Shown here: one piece after another, positions 17,822-27,378 of the stretch
Layout: the number at the start of each line of letters is the position of its first letter
Position numbering within the stretch: the stretch's first letter is position 1
NCBI GenBank assembly: GCA_013216015.1
Contig: JABSOI010000011.1
Span: forward strand, 94,459-158,458
DNA length: 64,000 nucleotides
Direction of reading: 5' to 3'
Origin: Alteromonadaceae bacterium
Lineage (GTDB): Bacteria > Pseudomonadota > Gammaproteobacteria > Enterobacterales > Alteromonadaceae
Made by a program: the position numbers and the translations under genes
Notes under the pieces: generated by a model
What the model was told of the DNA's origin: nothing
The model's input: the letters and a program-made list of their open reading frames with translations, nothing else
Database searches by the model: none

Positions 17822-18826
17822 CTAGTTTAGTGCAGAGCTAAGTTCTTTTTGTTTGCCAACTTCCAGCATTTGACGAGATTTTTTGATAATAGTATTGACA
17901 CTTTCAGTCACTTTAAATTCATTTATACCGATAGATACAGTTAATTGTGGAAACTTGATACCCGATTTGTTACTGATAAAACGTAGTTTTTGTACACCTT
18001 GCTTAATTTTTTGGCCAATTTCTTCAGCAATACTTTGTTCGACATCAGGTAGTAATATAATGAATTCATCCCCAGCAGAGCGTACAGGTAAACCACTGTT
18101 ATCTACATAGCTACTGACTTTTTTTGCAATTTTTGTCAGTAAAACATTACTTACAACAGAGCCGAAGCGTTGATCAAATTGAGAAAATTCGTCGATATTA
18201 ACAACAATAGCAGCAAGTTTTTTCTCTGGATCTTCACCTAACCAAATATCTAAATGTTGAGACATTGCTTTGCGGTTATATAAATTGGTTAAAGGATCCA
18301 GATAGATTTCCTTTTTAACCTCTTCAAGTTCATTTTTTAGCGCTTTTGTTTGTTGTTGAGTATTTAACAACAGCCGTTGAAGTTTTTGCTGTTGGTGTTT
18401 AAATTTTACTGAAGACTGGCATAGGTCTGATATTGCCAGGGATACTTTTTGTTTATCTTTTGATTGAATATGTCTGATATTTGCTTCGATAGATGAAATA
18501 AAACTATTGATTGTCTTGGTTGAATGCTGAGTATTGGTTTGTACATTCGTCAATATCTCTTCCACATCATGAACAATATCATGGCGGAATTTGCTTTGTC
18601 CAAGTACAAATTGGCGATAGACTTCTTCAATGAAAAAATTATCTAAGGATTTTCCTGAAATAATATGTTGTTCGATTGCGGTATTTAATTGGATATTTTT
18701 ACCTATAATATAATCGTAACTAACCGCATAGTTTATAGGTGATGCTGCTAATTGCCATATCTGTAATTGATTTACAGATAATGCCATTCTTTCATCAGCT
18801 TGTTTTATGGAATCATGGTACTTCAC
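17822..18826 (-). CDS. Diguanylate cyclase (GGDEF), riboswitch-controlled
   Basis: The C-terminal GGDEF domain starts at DPLTNLYNRKA (about residue 177) and has an AGDEF active-site loop at 251-255, a variant that normally retains activity. The RxxD product-inhibition site, five residues before that loop, is absent (DNSG there). The N-terminal ~170 residues are helical and coiled-coil-like with no membrane segment and no domain I recognise. I chose GTG at 18826 because AGGAG stands seven bases upstream; an ATG at 18859 and a TTG at 18877 extend the frame into a palindrome. The transcript leader from the promoter near 19230 contains a c-di-GMP-I riboswitch, so the enzyme's product probably controls its own synthesis. 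Confidence 0.88.
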   Translation of the reverse strand: MKYHDSIKQADERMALSVNQLQIWQLAASPINYAVSYDYIIGKNIQLNTAIEQHIISGKSLDNFFIEEVYRQFVLGQSKFRHDIVHDVEEILTNVQTNTQHSTKTINSFISSIEANIRHIQSKDKQKVSLAISDLCQSSVKFKHQQQKLQRLLLNTQQQTKALKNELEEVKKEIYLDPLTNLYNRKAMSQHLDIWLGEDPEKKLAAIVVNIDEFSQFDQRFGSVVSNVLLTKIAKKVSSYVDNSGLPVRSAGDEFIILLPDVEQSIAEEIGQKIKQGVQKLRFISNKSGIKFPQLTVSIGINEFKVTESVNTIIKKSRQMLEVGKQKELSSALN

Positions 18827-18850
18827 TGTTCCACTCCTACATGTTAAAAC

Positions 18851-18878
18851 TTTGTTCATACCAATTGGTATGAACAAA
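18851..18878. promoter_or_regulatory. Perfect 28-bp palindrome in the leader of the diguanylate cyclase gene
   Basis: Every base from 18851 to 18878 is part of one perfect palindrome centred on AATT; the half-site is TTTGTTCATACC. It lies 25 bases upstream of the chosen GTG start. It could be an operator for a dimeric regulator or form a stable RNA hairpin that controls translation. A 15-codon open frame (MLENTARSICSYQLV) ends inside it, its TGA overlapping an ATG of the cyclase frame. Confidence 0.75.
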
Positions 18879-19100
18879 TAGACCTTGCTGTATTCTCTAG
18901 CATTATTGTGAAAAGTGCCACTTATAAATGTAAAATTAGAGTAAAAGTTTTACTTTTGTACAAAAAAGCTGCTTTAGCCCAAGTAAATAAATACAGGAAG
19001 CTTTTAGAACACAATTTAAGGTTATTGGTTTTAGGAATGGCAAAAAAAGGAAAAGCACGCAAAGTATACCAGAGAAACAAATAGTAGGCTGTTCAATAAA

Positions 19101-19203
19101 GACAAGCCCCCACTATATCTAAATTTGGCAGTCCCGCTATCGTAGGTTTCCCCCTTAGACCGGTAACTTTGCGTCTCTAGCTTTCACTAGGTTTGCCCTT
19201 GTC
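19101..19203 (-). promoter_or_regulatory. Cyclic-di-GMP-I (GEMM-I) riboswitch
   Basis: Read on the minus strand, the sequence carries the class hallmarks in order: AGGGCAAACC, a stem closed by a GAAA tetraloop, GACGCAAAG, CCGGTCTAAGG as tetraloop receptor, and ATAGCGGGACTGCC. The positions equivalent to G20 (in AGGGC) and A47 (in GACGCAAAG) of the Vibrio Vc2 aptamer are kept, which favours c-di-GMP over cGAMP. GACAAG at 19198-19203 can pair with CTTGTC at 19101-19106 to close or compete with the aptamer. The only gene downstream in this direction is the GGDEF gene, about 275 bases away. The expression platform is not clear. Confidence 0.9.
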
Positions 19204-19226
19204 GAGCTTTAGCAGCTCTTATATGG

Positions 19227-19254
19227 AGTATAGAGAATCAGATTCATTTGTAAA
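19227..19254 (-). promoter_or_regulatory. Sigma-70-type promoter for the riboswitch leader
   Basis: Minus strand -35 TTTACA (19249-19254) and -10 TATACT (19227-19232) are 16 bases apart. Predicted transcription starts near 19220, just ahead of the riboswitch, giving a leader of about 390 bases for the GGDEF gene. Confidence 0.65.
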
Positions 19255-19402
19255 CAAAAAAATCAATCTTTATAATCATTAAACTTGTAACGTATGATAA
19301 TTCAAAGGCCTAACCAACTAAAATACATGATGTTTTTTATGAACTTTTAAGTTACTTAAGTATAGTATTATAGGTAAATTGAAAATAGGGATATAACCAG
19401 AT

Positions 19403-21444
19403 ATGACATTGAAGAAATTAATGATGTTATTTATGAGGATTATTGCCTGCTCGGTGCTTTTTTCTAATGTAGCGCTTGGTGATGAAGCTAACAGCGAACA
19501 CTCAAAAAAATTGAGCAAATAAACCAATATTTTGCGTTGGATAAAGCATCGCAACCCTACGAAGATGTGGTTGAGTTCTCCCGTGAGATTATTAAAAACA
19601 GGAAAAACTTTAATAATGATGCTATCGCTAAAGTATATATATTGCTGGTAAATGTAGCGACAAACAAAGGGGATGTCGTCCGGGCATTTCAGTTTGCAAC
19701 TGATGGTTTAGCGCTGCCAAGTATAGAGGGGACGACAAAACTTAATTTAATGCTGAAAGTGGCTGATGGTTACTATTATAAAGGTAAACATTATCGGGTG
19801 CTTGAAACAGCTAATCAAGCAATTGAGTTAGCAGAACAAACCTTAAATATTAAGTATCAATTAATCGCTTTTAGTTATCGTTCGATGGCTTTTGCATTGC
19901 TGGCTAAATACCAACAGGCAATTAATGATCTTTACCAGGTTGAAAGACTTATCAGTGACCATCAAGAATTATCCAATCATACTGAATTGCTCGATATATT
20001 GGCTGTTTCTCATTACTATTTAGGTGATTTTCAAACGGTTGTAGCTATTTATCAAAATATAATTAAAACTAAGTATGGGTTATCTCAGCTGCATAATATT
20101 GAAGATAGTTATTACAATTTAGCTAAAGCTTACCTTCAGTTGGGACAACTTGATGATGCATATAATGCTTTTTGGGAGGTTAAATAGTTAGCAGAAAGAA
20201 AATATGCCCCTATAAAAGGTGCATATGCGGACCTTGGTTTAGGTCAGGTTTTGTATCAGCAGCAAAATTTTCAAGCGGCATATGACACTTTAATAAAATT
20301 AGAAAAAGTATTTCAAGATCGAAATTTAACAAGGGTTTATATAAGTGCCTTAATAACTTTAGTTAAGGCATCTTTGGCAATAGGGAAAGAACCAGTTGCT
20401 TATCAATTGTTAGTTAAAATTGAGTCGTTAGTCGAAAATGTTGAATTATCAAATGAGCAAATTGAATTATATTTGTTGCTGTCGTCAATGTATCAATCGC
20501 AAGGTAAATACGAAAAAGCAGTAAAAGTTTTAACTTTATATACTCAACTAAATGAAAAATTTAATTATAGTAAAGAGCTAACCCCTTTTTTATTCGGCCC
20601 TACAAGGGATGCTAATGATAAAAGCAAGCAATTAGCGGCTAAGTTGGCAGAAAAAAGTGTTTTACATGCAACATTTTCTAATAAGTTAAACTTTCAGAGT
20701 AAATTATTAGTTTTCATGACATTGTTAGTTATTCTGCTTTTCCTTACATTAATTGGTTTGTTGTTAAAACAACGCGCTGAAAGATTAAGGCTTGCCTATA
20801 ATGAAATTGAAAAGCCCGCTCATTTTCTGGCGAATCCAATTCAAACGAAACAGTTTTATCGCTTAACCTATAAAAAAGCCCGTAAATATGAATTTCCATT
20901 AGCTATACCCGTGGTCATTCAAAATGCGGGAATTTGAGGTGAATTTGAAAGTTTATCTAAAAGGCGCTTGATTGAGCAATAGCGGGCTATTGGGATTGAA
21001 AGCAACGTAGTAGATAATCTTTTAAAACGCTTCAAAACCTGCATTTTGAATGATTACGGGTATATAGGTTATTTATCGGTAAAAAACTGGCAAGAATTAA
21101 CATTCCAATATAATTAAAATGCGGTAGATGACGTTGGAAAAACAATCGCTATATTAGTGAATAAATTTGTTGGTGAATTTGATTATGCGGGTTTAATCAA
21201 CGAGGGTGAGTATTTAATTTTGTGTCCGTATCAAACAAATCAGGACATCAAGACTAAATTTGAAAAAATATCAGAAGCGATTGAAACAATATCTTTTGCT
21301 AATTTAGGTGACTATTCATTAAAGATTAATTATTCCTTTGATTCGCCAAACGTTCAGGATATTGATCCTTTTATATTTTTATCAAAATTAAGCGAAACGG
21401 TTAATCGAGATCAGAATAGTTTTAATCAAAGTAAATCGGATTAA
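19403..21444 (+). pseudogene. Decayed TPR-membrane-GGDEF sensor protein
   Basis: A signal peptide (MTLKKLMMLFMRIIACSVLF) opens at 19403. The frame shifts in a run of seven A near 19505, then continues in one frame through TPR-like repeats, a membrane helix near 20700-20770 and a GGDEF-like domain to 21444. In-frame stops occur at 20185 (TAG), 20935 (TGA), 20980 (TAG) and 21115 (TAA). The cyclase part is eroded: no GGDEF loop can be found, although QFYRLTYKKARKYEFPLA and NKFVGEFDYAGLINEGEY recall the domain. TPR-GGDEF proteins of this shape are common in Alteromonadales. The apparent shorter genes at 19537, 20251 and 21157 are pieces of this one relic. Confidence 0.88.
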
Positions 21445-21525
21445 ACTAAAGCAGATTAAACTAAAGCAGGTTAAACTAAAGCAGGTTAAACTAAAGCAGG
21501 TTAAACTAAAGCAGGTTAAACTAAA
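21441..21525. repeat. 15-bp tandem repeat array, about 5.7 units
   Basis: Unit TTAAACTAAAGCAGG is repeated in direct tandem from 21441, with the first unit ending in A and the last degenerating after TTAAACTAAA. The first unit overlaps the stop codon of the GGDEF relic, and being 15 bases long each unit repeats the same in-frame TAA. It looks like slippage expansion at the end of a dead gene. Confidence 0.95.
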
Positions 21526-21569
21526 CAAACCAGAATGAAAATATAGTTTAAACAAAATGTTAAAGGGTA

Positions 21570-21821
21570 TTATCTAACGGTAATTTGAGGAGACATATTT
21601 ATTTCGCCCTCGTCCGTAATTGTTGCAGGATTTCCATTACATAATAAAATAGCCGTATTACCGTTGGCAGAATTGCGCACAAATGCTAAATCGTATCCGA
21701 ATTGATTCAAACTATTAGTCGAAAATTTCTGCTCAGATGAAAGCTTATTCCATAAAACAGATTGATCAGGAGTATAATGCCTCCTTTCTAATAACACTTC
21801 TTTCATTGATGTTGCTTGCAT
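21570..21821 (-). CDS. Small hypothetical protein
   Basis: An 83-residue frame starting at ATG with GAGG six bases upstream. No signal peptide or membrane segment. The middle reads like a small folded domain (GYDLAFVRNSANGNTAILLCNG, a possible beta-hairpin) and the C-terminus ends in INMSPQITVR. I do not recognise a family. It stands alone between the tandem array and tesB, on the strand opposite both. Coding status rests on the ribosome site and amino-acid composition only. Confidence 0.5.
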   Translation of the reverse strand: MQATSMKEVLLERRHYTPDQSVLWNKLSSEQKFSTNSLNQFGYDLAFVRNSANGNTAILLCNGNPATITDEGEINMSPQITVR

Positions 21822-21999
21822 TTACAACCTCGGTAGTCAATTAAGTAAAAAGTTCAGATATTGGCCTACACTTTAGTCCACATTGAGCGTTAATTCAACA
21901 GTTAGATCATTGACGTTAATAGTTTTTCGTATATATCATACTGATATTATACCCAAGTAGTTTATACTGTTGTTATGATTTTGTACGTGGGTGCTGAAT

Positions 22000-22863
22000 A
22001 TGAGTCAGGTATTAAACGATTTATCTGCATTGCTTAAATTAGAAGTTATCGACAAAGGGATTTATCGGGGACAAAGTCAAGATTTAGGATTACCGCAACT
22101 TTTTGGTGGGCAGGTTATGGGGCAGGCATTATCTGCGGCTCAGGAAACTGTTGATTCCAATCTTAATGTCCATTCACTGCATTCTTATTTTTTACGCCCA
22201 GGGGATGCAAAAAAGCCTGTGGTTTATGACGTTGAAAATATAAGAGATGGTCGAAGTTTTAGTACTCGTCGAGTTAAGGCGATACAAGACGGAAAAGCTA
22301 TATATTATATGACCGCATCGTTTCAAATCAGTGAACAGGGGTTTGAGCATCAGGATTTAATGCCCAAAGTTCCTTCGCCGGAAGAAATACAGTCTTACAG
22401 TGATTTTATCTTTTCTCATCAAGACTATATCCCTGATCATTTAAAAGAAACATTCTTAGCTGAAAAACCAGTGGAAATTCGCCCCGTTGAACAATATAAC
22501 TGGATCACACCACAAAAAATGCCGTCGGTTTGCCATATGTGGTTAAAAGCAAATGGTGATTTACCCGATGACTTGCGAATACATACCTACATGTTGGCTT
22601 ATATATCAGATGCTCATTTTTTACCAACATCATTGATGGTACATGGTAAAAGTCATTGGGGTCCGGACATACAAATTGCGACTATTGACCATGCAATGTG
22701 GTTTCATCGTCCCTTTCGACTTGATGACTGGTTACTTTACGCAACAGAAAGCCCATCAGCGAGTGGCGGACGCGGTTTAGTACGAGGAAAAATATTTAAC
22801 CGACAAGGTGAACTTGTTGCTTCTACTATTCAAGAAGGTCTTATTCGTCAGCGTTCTATTTAA
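22000..22863 (+). CDS. tesB: Acyl-CoA thioesterase II TesB
   Basis: Double-hotdog thioesterase of 287 residues, same size as E. coli TesB. RGQSQDLGLPQLFGGQVMGQAL at the N-terminus, the catalytic aspartate in ATIDHAMWFHRPF and the catalytic glutamine in STIQEGLIR are all present. I chose ATG at 22000 (MSQVLNDL) by alignment with the E. coli start; a GTG three codons upstream is also possible. The stop overlaps the end of the convergent channel gene by four bases. Confidence 0.94.
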   Translation: MSQVLNDLSALLKLEVIDKGIYRGQSQDLGLPQLFGGQVMGQALSAAQETVDSNLNVHSLHSYFLRPGDAKKPVVYDVENIRDGRSFSTRRVKAIQDGKAIYYMTASFQISEQGFEHQDLMPKVPSPEEIQSYSDFIFSHQDYIPDHLKETFLAEKPVEIRPVEQYNWITPQKMPSVCHMWLKANGDLPDDLRIHTYMLAYISDAHFLPTSLMVHGKSHWGPDIQIATIDHAMWFHRPFRLDDWLLYATESPSASGGRGLVRGKIFNRQGELVASTIQEGLIRQRSI

Positions 22864-24098
22864 TTTTTCCAATCATGGCCTGAGGGGTGTTGGAAAATTC
22901 GGATGTCAAAATATGAAGCCATTGCAAATAAATGATCAAATATATCTGCTTGAATGGTTTCGTAGTTGACCCAGTCCTGATCATTACTAAAAAAGTATAA
23001 CTCTAATGGTAATCCCGTGGGGGTTGCTGAAAGCTGGCGAACCATACAGGTCATCTGATGATGTACGTTTTTATTTTGTTTTAAATAAGCGTCAATATAG
23101 GCACGAAAAGTTCCTATATTGGTTAACTGGCGAGTGTTGATATTATCAGGAGTGGTTTCCCCCTGATTTTGACAAGACAGCGAGATCTCCTGCTGTTTAT
23201 CACTGAGATATTTTTGTAATAATTTTATTTTATTCAGTTGATTGATTTTATCCTGATCGTAGAAGCAAATGCAGCCGATATCAATAATGATAGTTCGTTT
23301 AATTCGACGCCCTCCTGAATTATACATATCGCGCCAATTTTTAAATGATCCACTGACCAACGCATAGGTAGGTACAGTGGTAACGGTACGATCAAAATTA
23401 CGTATTTTCACCATGCTTAACCCTATTTCCAACACATCACCGTCGGCACCATATTGAGGTAATTCTATCCAATCCCCTGGAGCAACCATGCGATTAACAG
23501 AGATTTGAATGCTGGCAACTAAACCTTTAATCGTATCTTGAAAAATTAGTAGTAACACAGCAGTTAATGCACCAAGACCACTGAGTAAGTAGATAGGTGA
23601 TTTTTCTAGAATAAAGGAAATTGCAAGAATGGTTGCGACTAAATATATCGCTAATTTTAATATCTCAATTGTTGAGTTCAGGGGAAGATATCGTTCTTTT
23701 GCCTTTTCCTTGTACACACTTTTACTGACATTAAGTATTGCACTAATACAATGAGCAACCTGAAAGCTAATGGCCACTTTAGCAAGTATTAATAGTAAGC
23801 CAGTAAAAATATGGTCGGAGGGTAAAAGTAGTGGTGTTAAAAACAACAGAAAAAGAAAGGGTATTAACAGCGTTATCCGAGAAAACACTTGATGTTCGAG
23901 TAATAAATCGTCCCATTGATTTTTAGAATTTTGAATCACTTGTTTGATGGTAACCAAAGCTTTGTGTCTTACAAGGTAATAGCTAATTCCTGAAATAAGG
24001 AAAATAATACTGCTGCTGATCAGTATACTTGTAAGCGATAATAAATTTATTGCTACACCTTGGTTTGACAACCATTGCTTGATTAATTCGTACATCAA
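22860..24098 (-). CDS. Mechanosensitive channel, MscS family (YbdG type)
   Basis: A 412-residue membrane protein with about five hydrophobic helices in the first ~190 residues, then the MscS beta-domain stretch MVAPGDWIELPQYGADGDVLEIG and the YbdG-type VRNFDRT-like and PTYALVSGSFKNWRDM segments. E. coli YbdG (MscM) opens at miniconductance under osmotic downshock. The long C-terminal domain with conserved RAYIDAYLKQN and PTGLPLELYFF is as in YbdG. Convergent with tesB, four-base overlap. Confidence 0.9.
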   Translation of the reverse strand: MMYELIKQWLSNQGVAINLLSLTSILISSSIIFLISGISYYLVRHKALVTIKQVIQNSKNQWDDLLLEHQVFSRITLLIPFLFLLFLTPLLLPSDHIFTGLLLILAKVAISFQVAHCISAILNVSKSVYKEKAKERYLPLNSTIEILKLAIYLVATILAISFILEKSPIYLLSGLGALTAVLLLIFQDTIKGLVASIQISVNRMVAPGDWIELPQYGADGDVLEIGLSMVKIRNFDRTVTTVPTYALVSGSFKNWRDMYNSGGRRIKRTIIIDIGCICFYDQDKINQLNKIKLLQKYLSDKQQEISLSCQNQGETTPDNINTRQLTNIGTFRAYIDAYLKQNKNVHHQMTCMVRQLSATPTGLPLELYFFSNDQDWVNYETIQADIFDHLFAMASYFDIRIFQHPSGHDWKN

Positions 24099-24412
24099 AA
24101 TTCCTTACTAGTTTAAAGGATTAAACTTATGTCAGTAAATGAGAGCTTAATTGTGATATTTCAACATAAAATTGTGGTTTGGTGGAGTATTTTGAGAAAA
24201 AAAGTGTATCCTATTTAGTCCAGTAATTAAAACCATTTAAAGAAGATTAATTCATTAATTAAAATGGACCCTATACTGATAGGTATTATACCTTATGAGA
24301 AAAGTAGATCACTAAAGATAGCATTTTTAAGGCATGAACAATCCTGCATTTCCAACAAGTAATTTGGGTATAGTTTGGGTATAGATGGGCATAAGCGAAA
24401 ATTGGAGGATAA
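24099..24412. other. Divergent promoter region between channel and proB
   Basis: AT-rich gap holding a 13-base palindrome (AGGTATTATACCT, 24281-24293) and a close direct repeat of TTTGGGTATAG ahead of proB. Part resembles a short non-coding repeat element, but only one copy is in view, so I make no further claim. Confidence 0.35.
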
Positions 24413-25516
24413 ATGAATTTTAAACGAGCAGTAATAAAAGTTGGTAGTGCTTTGGTCTCGCCAGATGGCAAAGGTTGCAGTGGCAAATATTTATTATCCA
24501 TAGCGCGTTTTATTACTGAGTGCCGTCAAGAAGGAAGAGAGATCATATTAGTTTCTTCCGGCAGTGTTGCTGCGGGACGTAATTTAATCCAACACGGCTC
24601 ACCTATTCCCTCTATTTCAGCTAAACAAGCAATGGCATCGGTTGGGCAAATGCAAATGATGGCAAACTGGCAACGCTTTTTTGATGTGCCTTGTAGCCAG
24701 TTATTAGTTACTCATGGAGATTTAAAAGATCGTCAGCGTTACATTAATATTAAAAATACGCTGCGTACTCTGTTAGCCAACGATATTATTCCTATTGTTA
24801 ATGAAAATGATACGGTTGCGATTGATGAACTCAAGGTTGGTGATAATGATAACCTTGCGGCATTAGTTGCTTTAGTCAGTGAAGCCGACAGCTTGTTTAT
24901 ATTAAGTGATGTTGATGGTGTTTTTAATAAAGATCCTCGAAGTAACCCTGATGCCGTCATGTTCTCTGAAATTGAACACATTACTGATGAAATTTATCAA
25001 ATGGCTGGCGGCACGACCAATCATCTGGCAACAGGTGGCATGCTGACAAAAATACAAGCCGCAGAAAAAGCCGTTGATAATGGCATTAATACCTACATTG
25101 TAAATGGAAGTCGCAGTGAGGTATTTGATAGTATTTTAAGAAAAGAGAATCCCGGCACACATTTTATTGCAAGAAATGCAGCGGATAAGGCGAAAAAATA
25201 TTGGCTTAAACATACATTAAAAAGCAACGGTCAATTATTTTTGGATGCCGGTGCAGTTAATGCTGTGGTAAATAAGGGCGCATCGTTACTGCCTTCAGGT
25301 ATTGTGGCACTAGCAGGAAAATTCAATGCTGGCGATTCCATCGACCTGGTTAATGCAGATAACCAGCAAATTGTCGCTAAAGGAATTTGTCAATATAACC
25401 ATCGTGATCTACTTAAAATCCAAGGGCAGAAAAGTAACGAGATACAAACAATTTTAGGTTTCTGCCTGAGTAAAGTTATTGTACATCGAGATGATATGGT
25501 CGTGCTGGTCAAATAA
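24413..25516 (+). CDS. proB: Glutamate 5-kinase ProB
   Basis: First enzyme of proline synthesis, phosphorylating glutamate. The amino-acid kinase domain (about 1-255) has KVGSALV, SSGSVAAGR, NENDTVA and the FGDNDNLAA-like VGDNDNLAALVA stretch. A PUA domain follows (about 275-355), so length 367 is as in E. coli. GGAGG lies five bases before ATG. proA, usually adjacent, is not here: the next gene, ilvC, is on the other strand. Confidence 0.94.
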   Translation: MNFKRAVIKVGSALVSPDGKGCSGKYLLSIARFITECRQEGREIILVSSGSVAAGRNLIQHGSPIPSISAKQAMASVGQMQMMANWQRFFDVPCSQLLVTHGDLKDRQRYINIKNTLRTLLANDIIPIVNENDTVAIDELKVGDNDNLAALVALVSEADSLFILSDVDGVFNKDPRSNPDAVMFSEIEHITDEIYQMAGGTTNHLATGGMLTKIQAAEKAVDNGINTYIVNGSRSEVFDSILRKENPGTHFIARNAADKAKKYWLKHTLKSNGQLFLDAGAVNAVVNKGASLLPSGIVALAGKFNAGDSIDLVNADNQQIVAKGICQYNHRDLLKIQGQKSNEIQTILGFCLSKVIVHRDDMVVLVK

Positions 25517-25540
25517 ATGTTTATGTGAAATAAGCGGGAT

Positions 25541-25577
25541 AAAAGAAAAAAGCGGCACAAGAATTAACGTGTGCCGC
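25541..25577 (-). terminator. Intrinsic terminator for ilvC
   Basis: GCGGCACA (25552-25559) and its complement (25570-25577) form an 8-bp stem. On the minus strand it is followed by TTTTTTCTTTT, giving a good terminator for ilvC; it may also stop proB transcripts. Confidence 0.85.
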
Positions 25578-25635
25578 AAGTAATAGAGCAATAGTGCTTA
25601 ACTTTTAACAAAGGTTAAAGCTGGGGATCCCAATA

Positions 25636-27120
25636 TTAAGAATTGGTTTCAAGAATACGTTTCATATCTGTCATATAACCACGCAATTCTTTACCAACAA
25701 CTTCCACACCATGGCTGCGGATGGCTTCATTAACTTCAATTAAACGTACATTATCAACAGCATTTGATGTTTCTTTGAAACCTTCACCCAATTCTTCAGG
25801 GCTTAATTTGCTAACAAAATCGGTAAGTAAAGGTACTGCGGCATGAGTAAATAAGTAGTTTCCGTATTCTGCGGTATCAGAAATAACTACGTTCATTTCA
25901 TATAATTTATTACGGGCAATACAGTTAGCAATTAATGGTGTTTCGTGTAATGACTCGTAGTAGGCTGATTCATCAATAATACCCGCAGCAACCATGGCTT
26001 CAAATGCTAATTCAACACCTGCTTTGATCATCGCAACAACGAAAATGCCTTTATCGTAATATTCCTGCTCGGTAATTTCGGTATCACAATCAGCTGCTTG
26101 CTCAAAAGTTGAATCAGCTGTTTCAGCGCGCCATTTTAATAAGTTTACATCATCATTTTTCCAGTCTTGCATCATAGTTTCAGAGAAACGACCTTCAATA
26201 ATATCATCCATATGTTTTTCAAATAGTGGACGTAAAATTATTTTTAACTCTTCTGACATATCAAACGTTTTAATTTTTGCAGGGTTTGACAGGCGATCCA
26301 TCATGTTGGTGATACCGCCGTGTTTCAGGCCTTCAGTAGTGGTTTCTAAACCATACTGTAATAACTTACGTGCATAAGCTGCGTCCATACCGTTGGCAAT
26401 AAGTTGTTGATGACCTAATACTGCGGCAGTTTGCAACATGCCACAAAGAATGGTTTGCTCACCCATTAAATCAGATTTTACTTCTGCAATGAATGATGAT
26501 TCAAGTACACCAGCGCGATCGCCACCTGTAGCCGAAGCGTAAGCTTTTGCAATAGCTAAACCGTTACCTTGAGGATCATTTTCAGGGTGAACAGCAATTA
26601 GGGTAGGTACACCAAAACCACGTTTATATTCTTCACGCACTTCGGTACCCGGACACTTAGGAGCAACCATTACTACAGTGATATCTGAACGAATTTGCAT
26701 GCCTTCTTCAACAATATTAAAGCCATGAGAATAAGACAGAGTTGCACCTTGTTTCATTAATGGCATTACTGCTGTTACTGCAGAAGTATGTTGTTTATCA
26801 GGTGTCAGGTTTAATACTAAATCAGCTTGAGGGATTAGTTCCTGGTAGTTGCCTACCGTAAAGCCGTTTTCTGTCGCCCATTGCCAAGACTGACGTTGTT
26901 CAGCAATAGCCGCGTCACGTAAAGCGTAAGAAATGTTTAATCCTGAATCACGCATGTTTAAACCTTGGTTTAAACCTTGTGAACCACAACCGACAATAAC
27001 GATATTCCAATCCTTTATAAAATTACAACCATCACTGAATTCAGCTCGTTTCATAAAACGGCACTTGCCTAATTGTGATAATTTTTCGCGTAAGCTTAAG
27101 GTATTGAAATAGTTGGCCAT
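25636..27120 (-). CDS. ilvC: Ketol-acid reductoisomerase IlvC (class II)
   Basis: NADPH-dependent enzyme of valine and isoleucine synthesis, 494 residues, the long form with duplicated knotted C-terminal domain found in enterobacteria. [14 protein letters not shown], the [18 protein letters not shown] nucleotide loop, [18 protein letters not shown] and [20 protein letters not shown] are all family hallmarks. The frame opens upstream at 27216, but the protein starts at ATG 27120 by homology, with GGAG upstream. Divergent from its regulator ilvY. Confidence 0.96.
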   Translation of the reverse strand: MANYFNTLSLREKLSQLGKCRFMKRAEFSDGCNFIKDWNIVIVGCGSQGLNQGLNMRDSGLNISYALRDAAIAEQRQSWQWATENGFTVGNYQELIPQADLVLNLTPDKQHTSAVTAVMPLMKQGATLSYSHGFNIVEEGMQIRSDITVVMVAPKCPGTEVREEYKRGFGVPTLIAVHPENDPQGNGLAIAKAYASATGGDRAGVLESSFIAEVKSDLMGEQTILCGMLQTAAVLGHQQLIANGMDAAYARKLLQYGLETTTEGLKHGGITNMMDRLSNPAKIKTFDMSEELKIILRPLFEKHMDDIIEGRFSETMMQDWKNDDVNLLKWRAETADSTFEQAADCDTEITEQEYYDKGIFVVAMIKAGVELAFEAMVAAGIIDESAYYESLHETPLIANCIARNKLYEMNVVISDTAEYGNYLFTHAAVPLLTDFVSKLSPEELGEGFKETSNAVDNVRLIEVNEAIRSHGVEVVGKELRGYMTDMKRILETNS

Positions 27121-27378
27121 GGTGTTCTCCCGAGACTTGATATAAGTCGAATTTAATAAAGTGGTAAATTTTAGTAGCAAAAATATGTTTGCAAAATTTA
27201 ACGATAAAACAATCATAGTCTAATATTCACGTTGCTGAAAATGATATATTTGCACTGTTACGTTGCGTAATATGCAATAATAAAAAATAATGTGAGCAGA
27301 CAATATGATTTCTAACCTAAATAACTACTTTTTTTCACAGTCATTAACATAGGCGAAGAGGTAAGAAGAGGTAATAGT
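27121..27378. promoter_or_regulatory. ilvC/ilvY divergent control region
   Basis: The 258-base gap separates ilvC from ilvY. In E. coli IlvY binds here and activates ilvC with acetolactate or acetohydroxybutyrate as inducer. The conserved gene pair supports the same logic; I did not resolve the operator bases. Confidence 0.6.

Noticed and set aside
19033..19083. 15-codon plus-strand frame beginning MAKKGKARK
   Set aside because: Basic and neat, but it lacks a proper ribosome site and lies antisense in the riboswitch leader; not enough to call a gene.
21441..21525. Tandem repeats as a CRISPR array
   Set aside because: Units are 15 bases with no spacers; it is a simple direct tandem array.
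27121..27216. N-terminal extension of IlvC
   Set aside because: The extra 32 codons have no family similarity; MANYFNTL with GGAG upstream is the true start.
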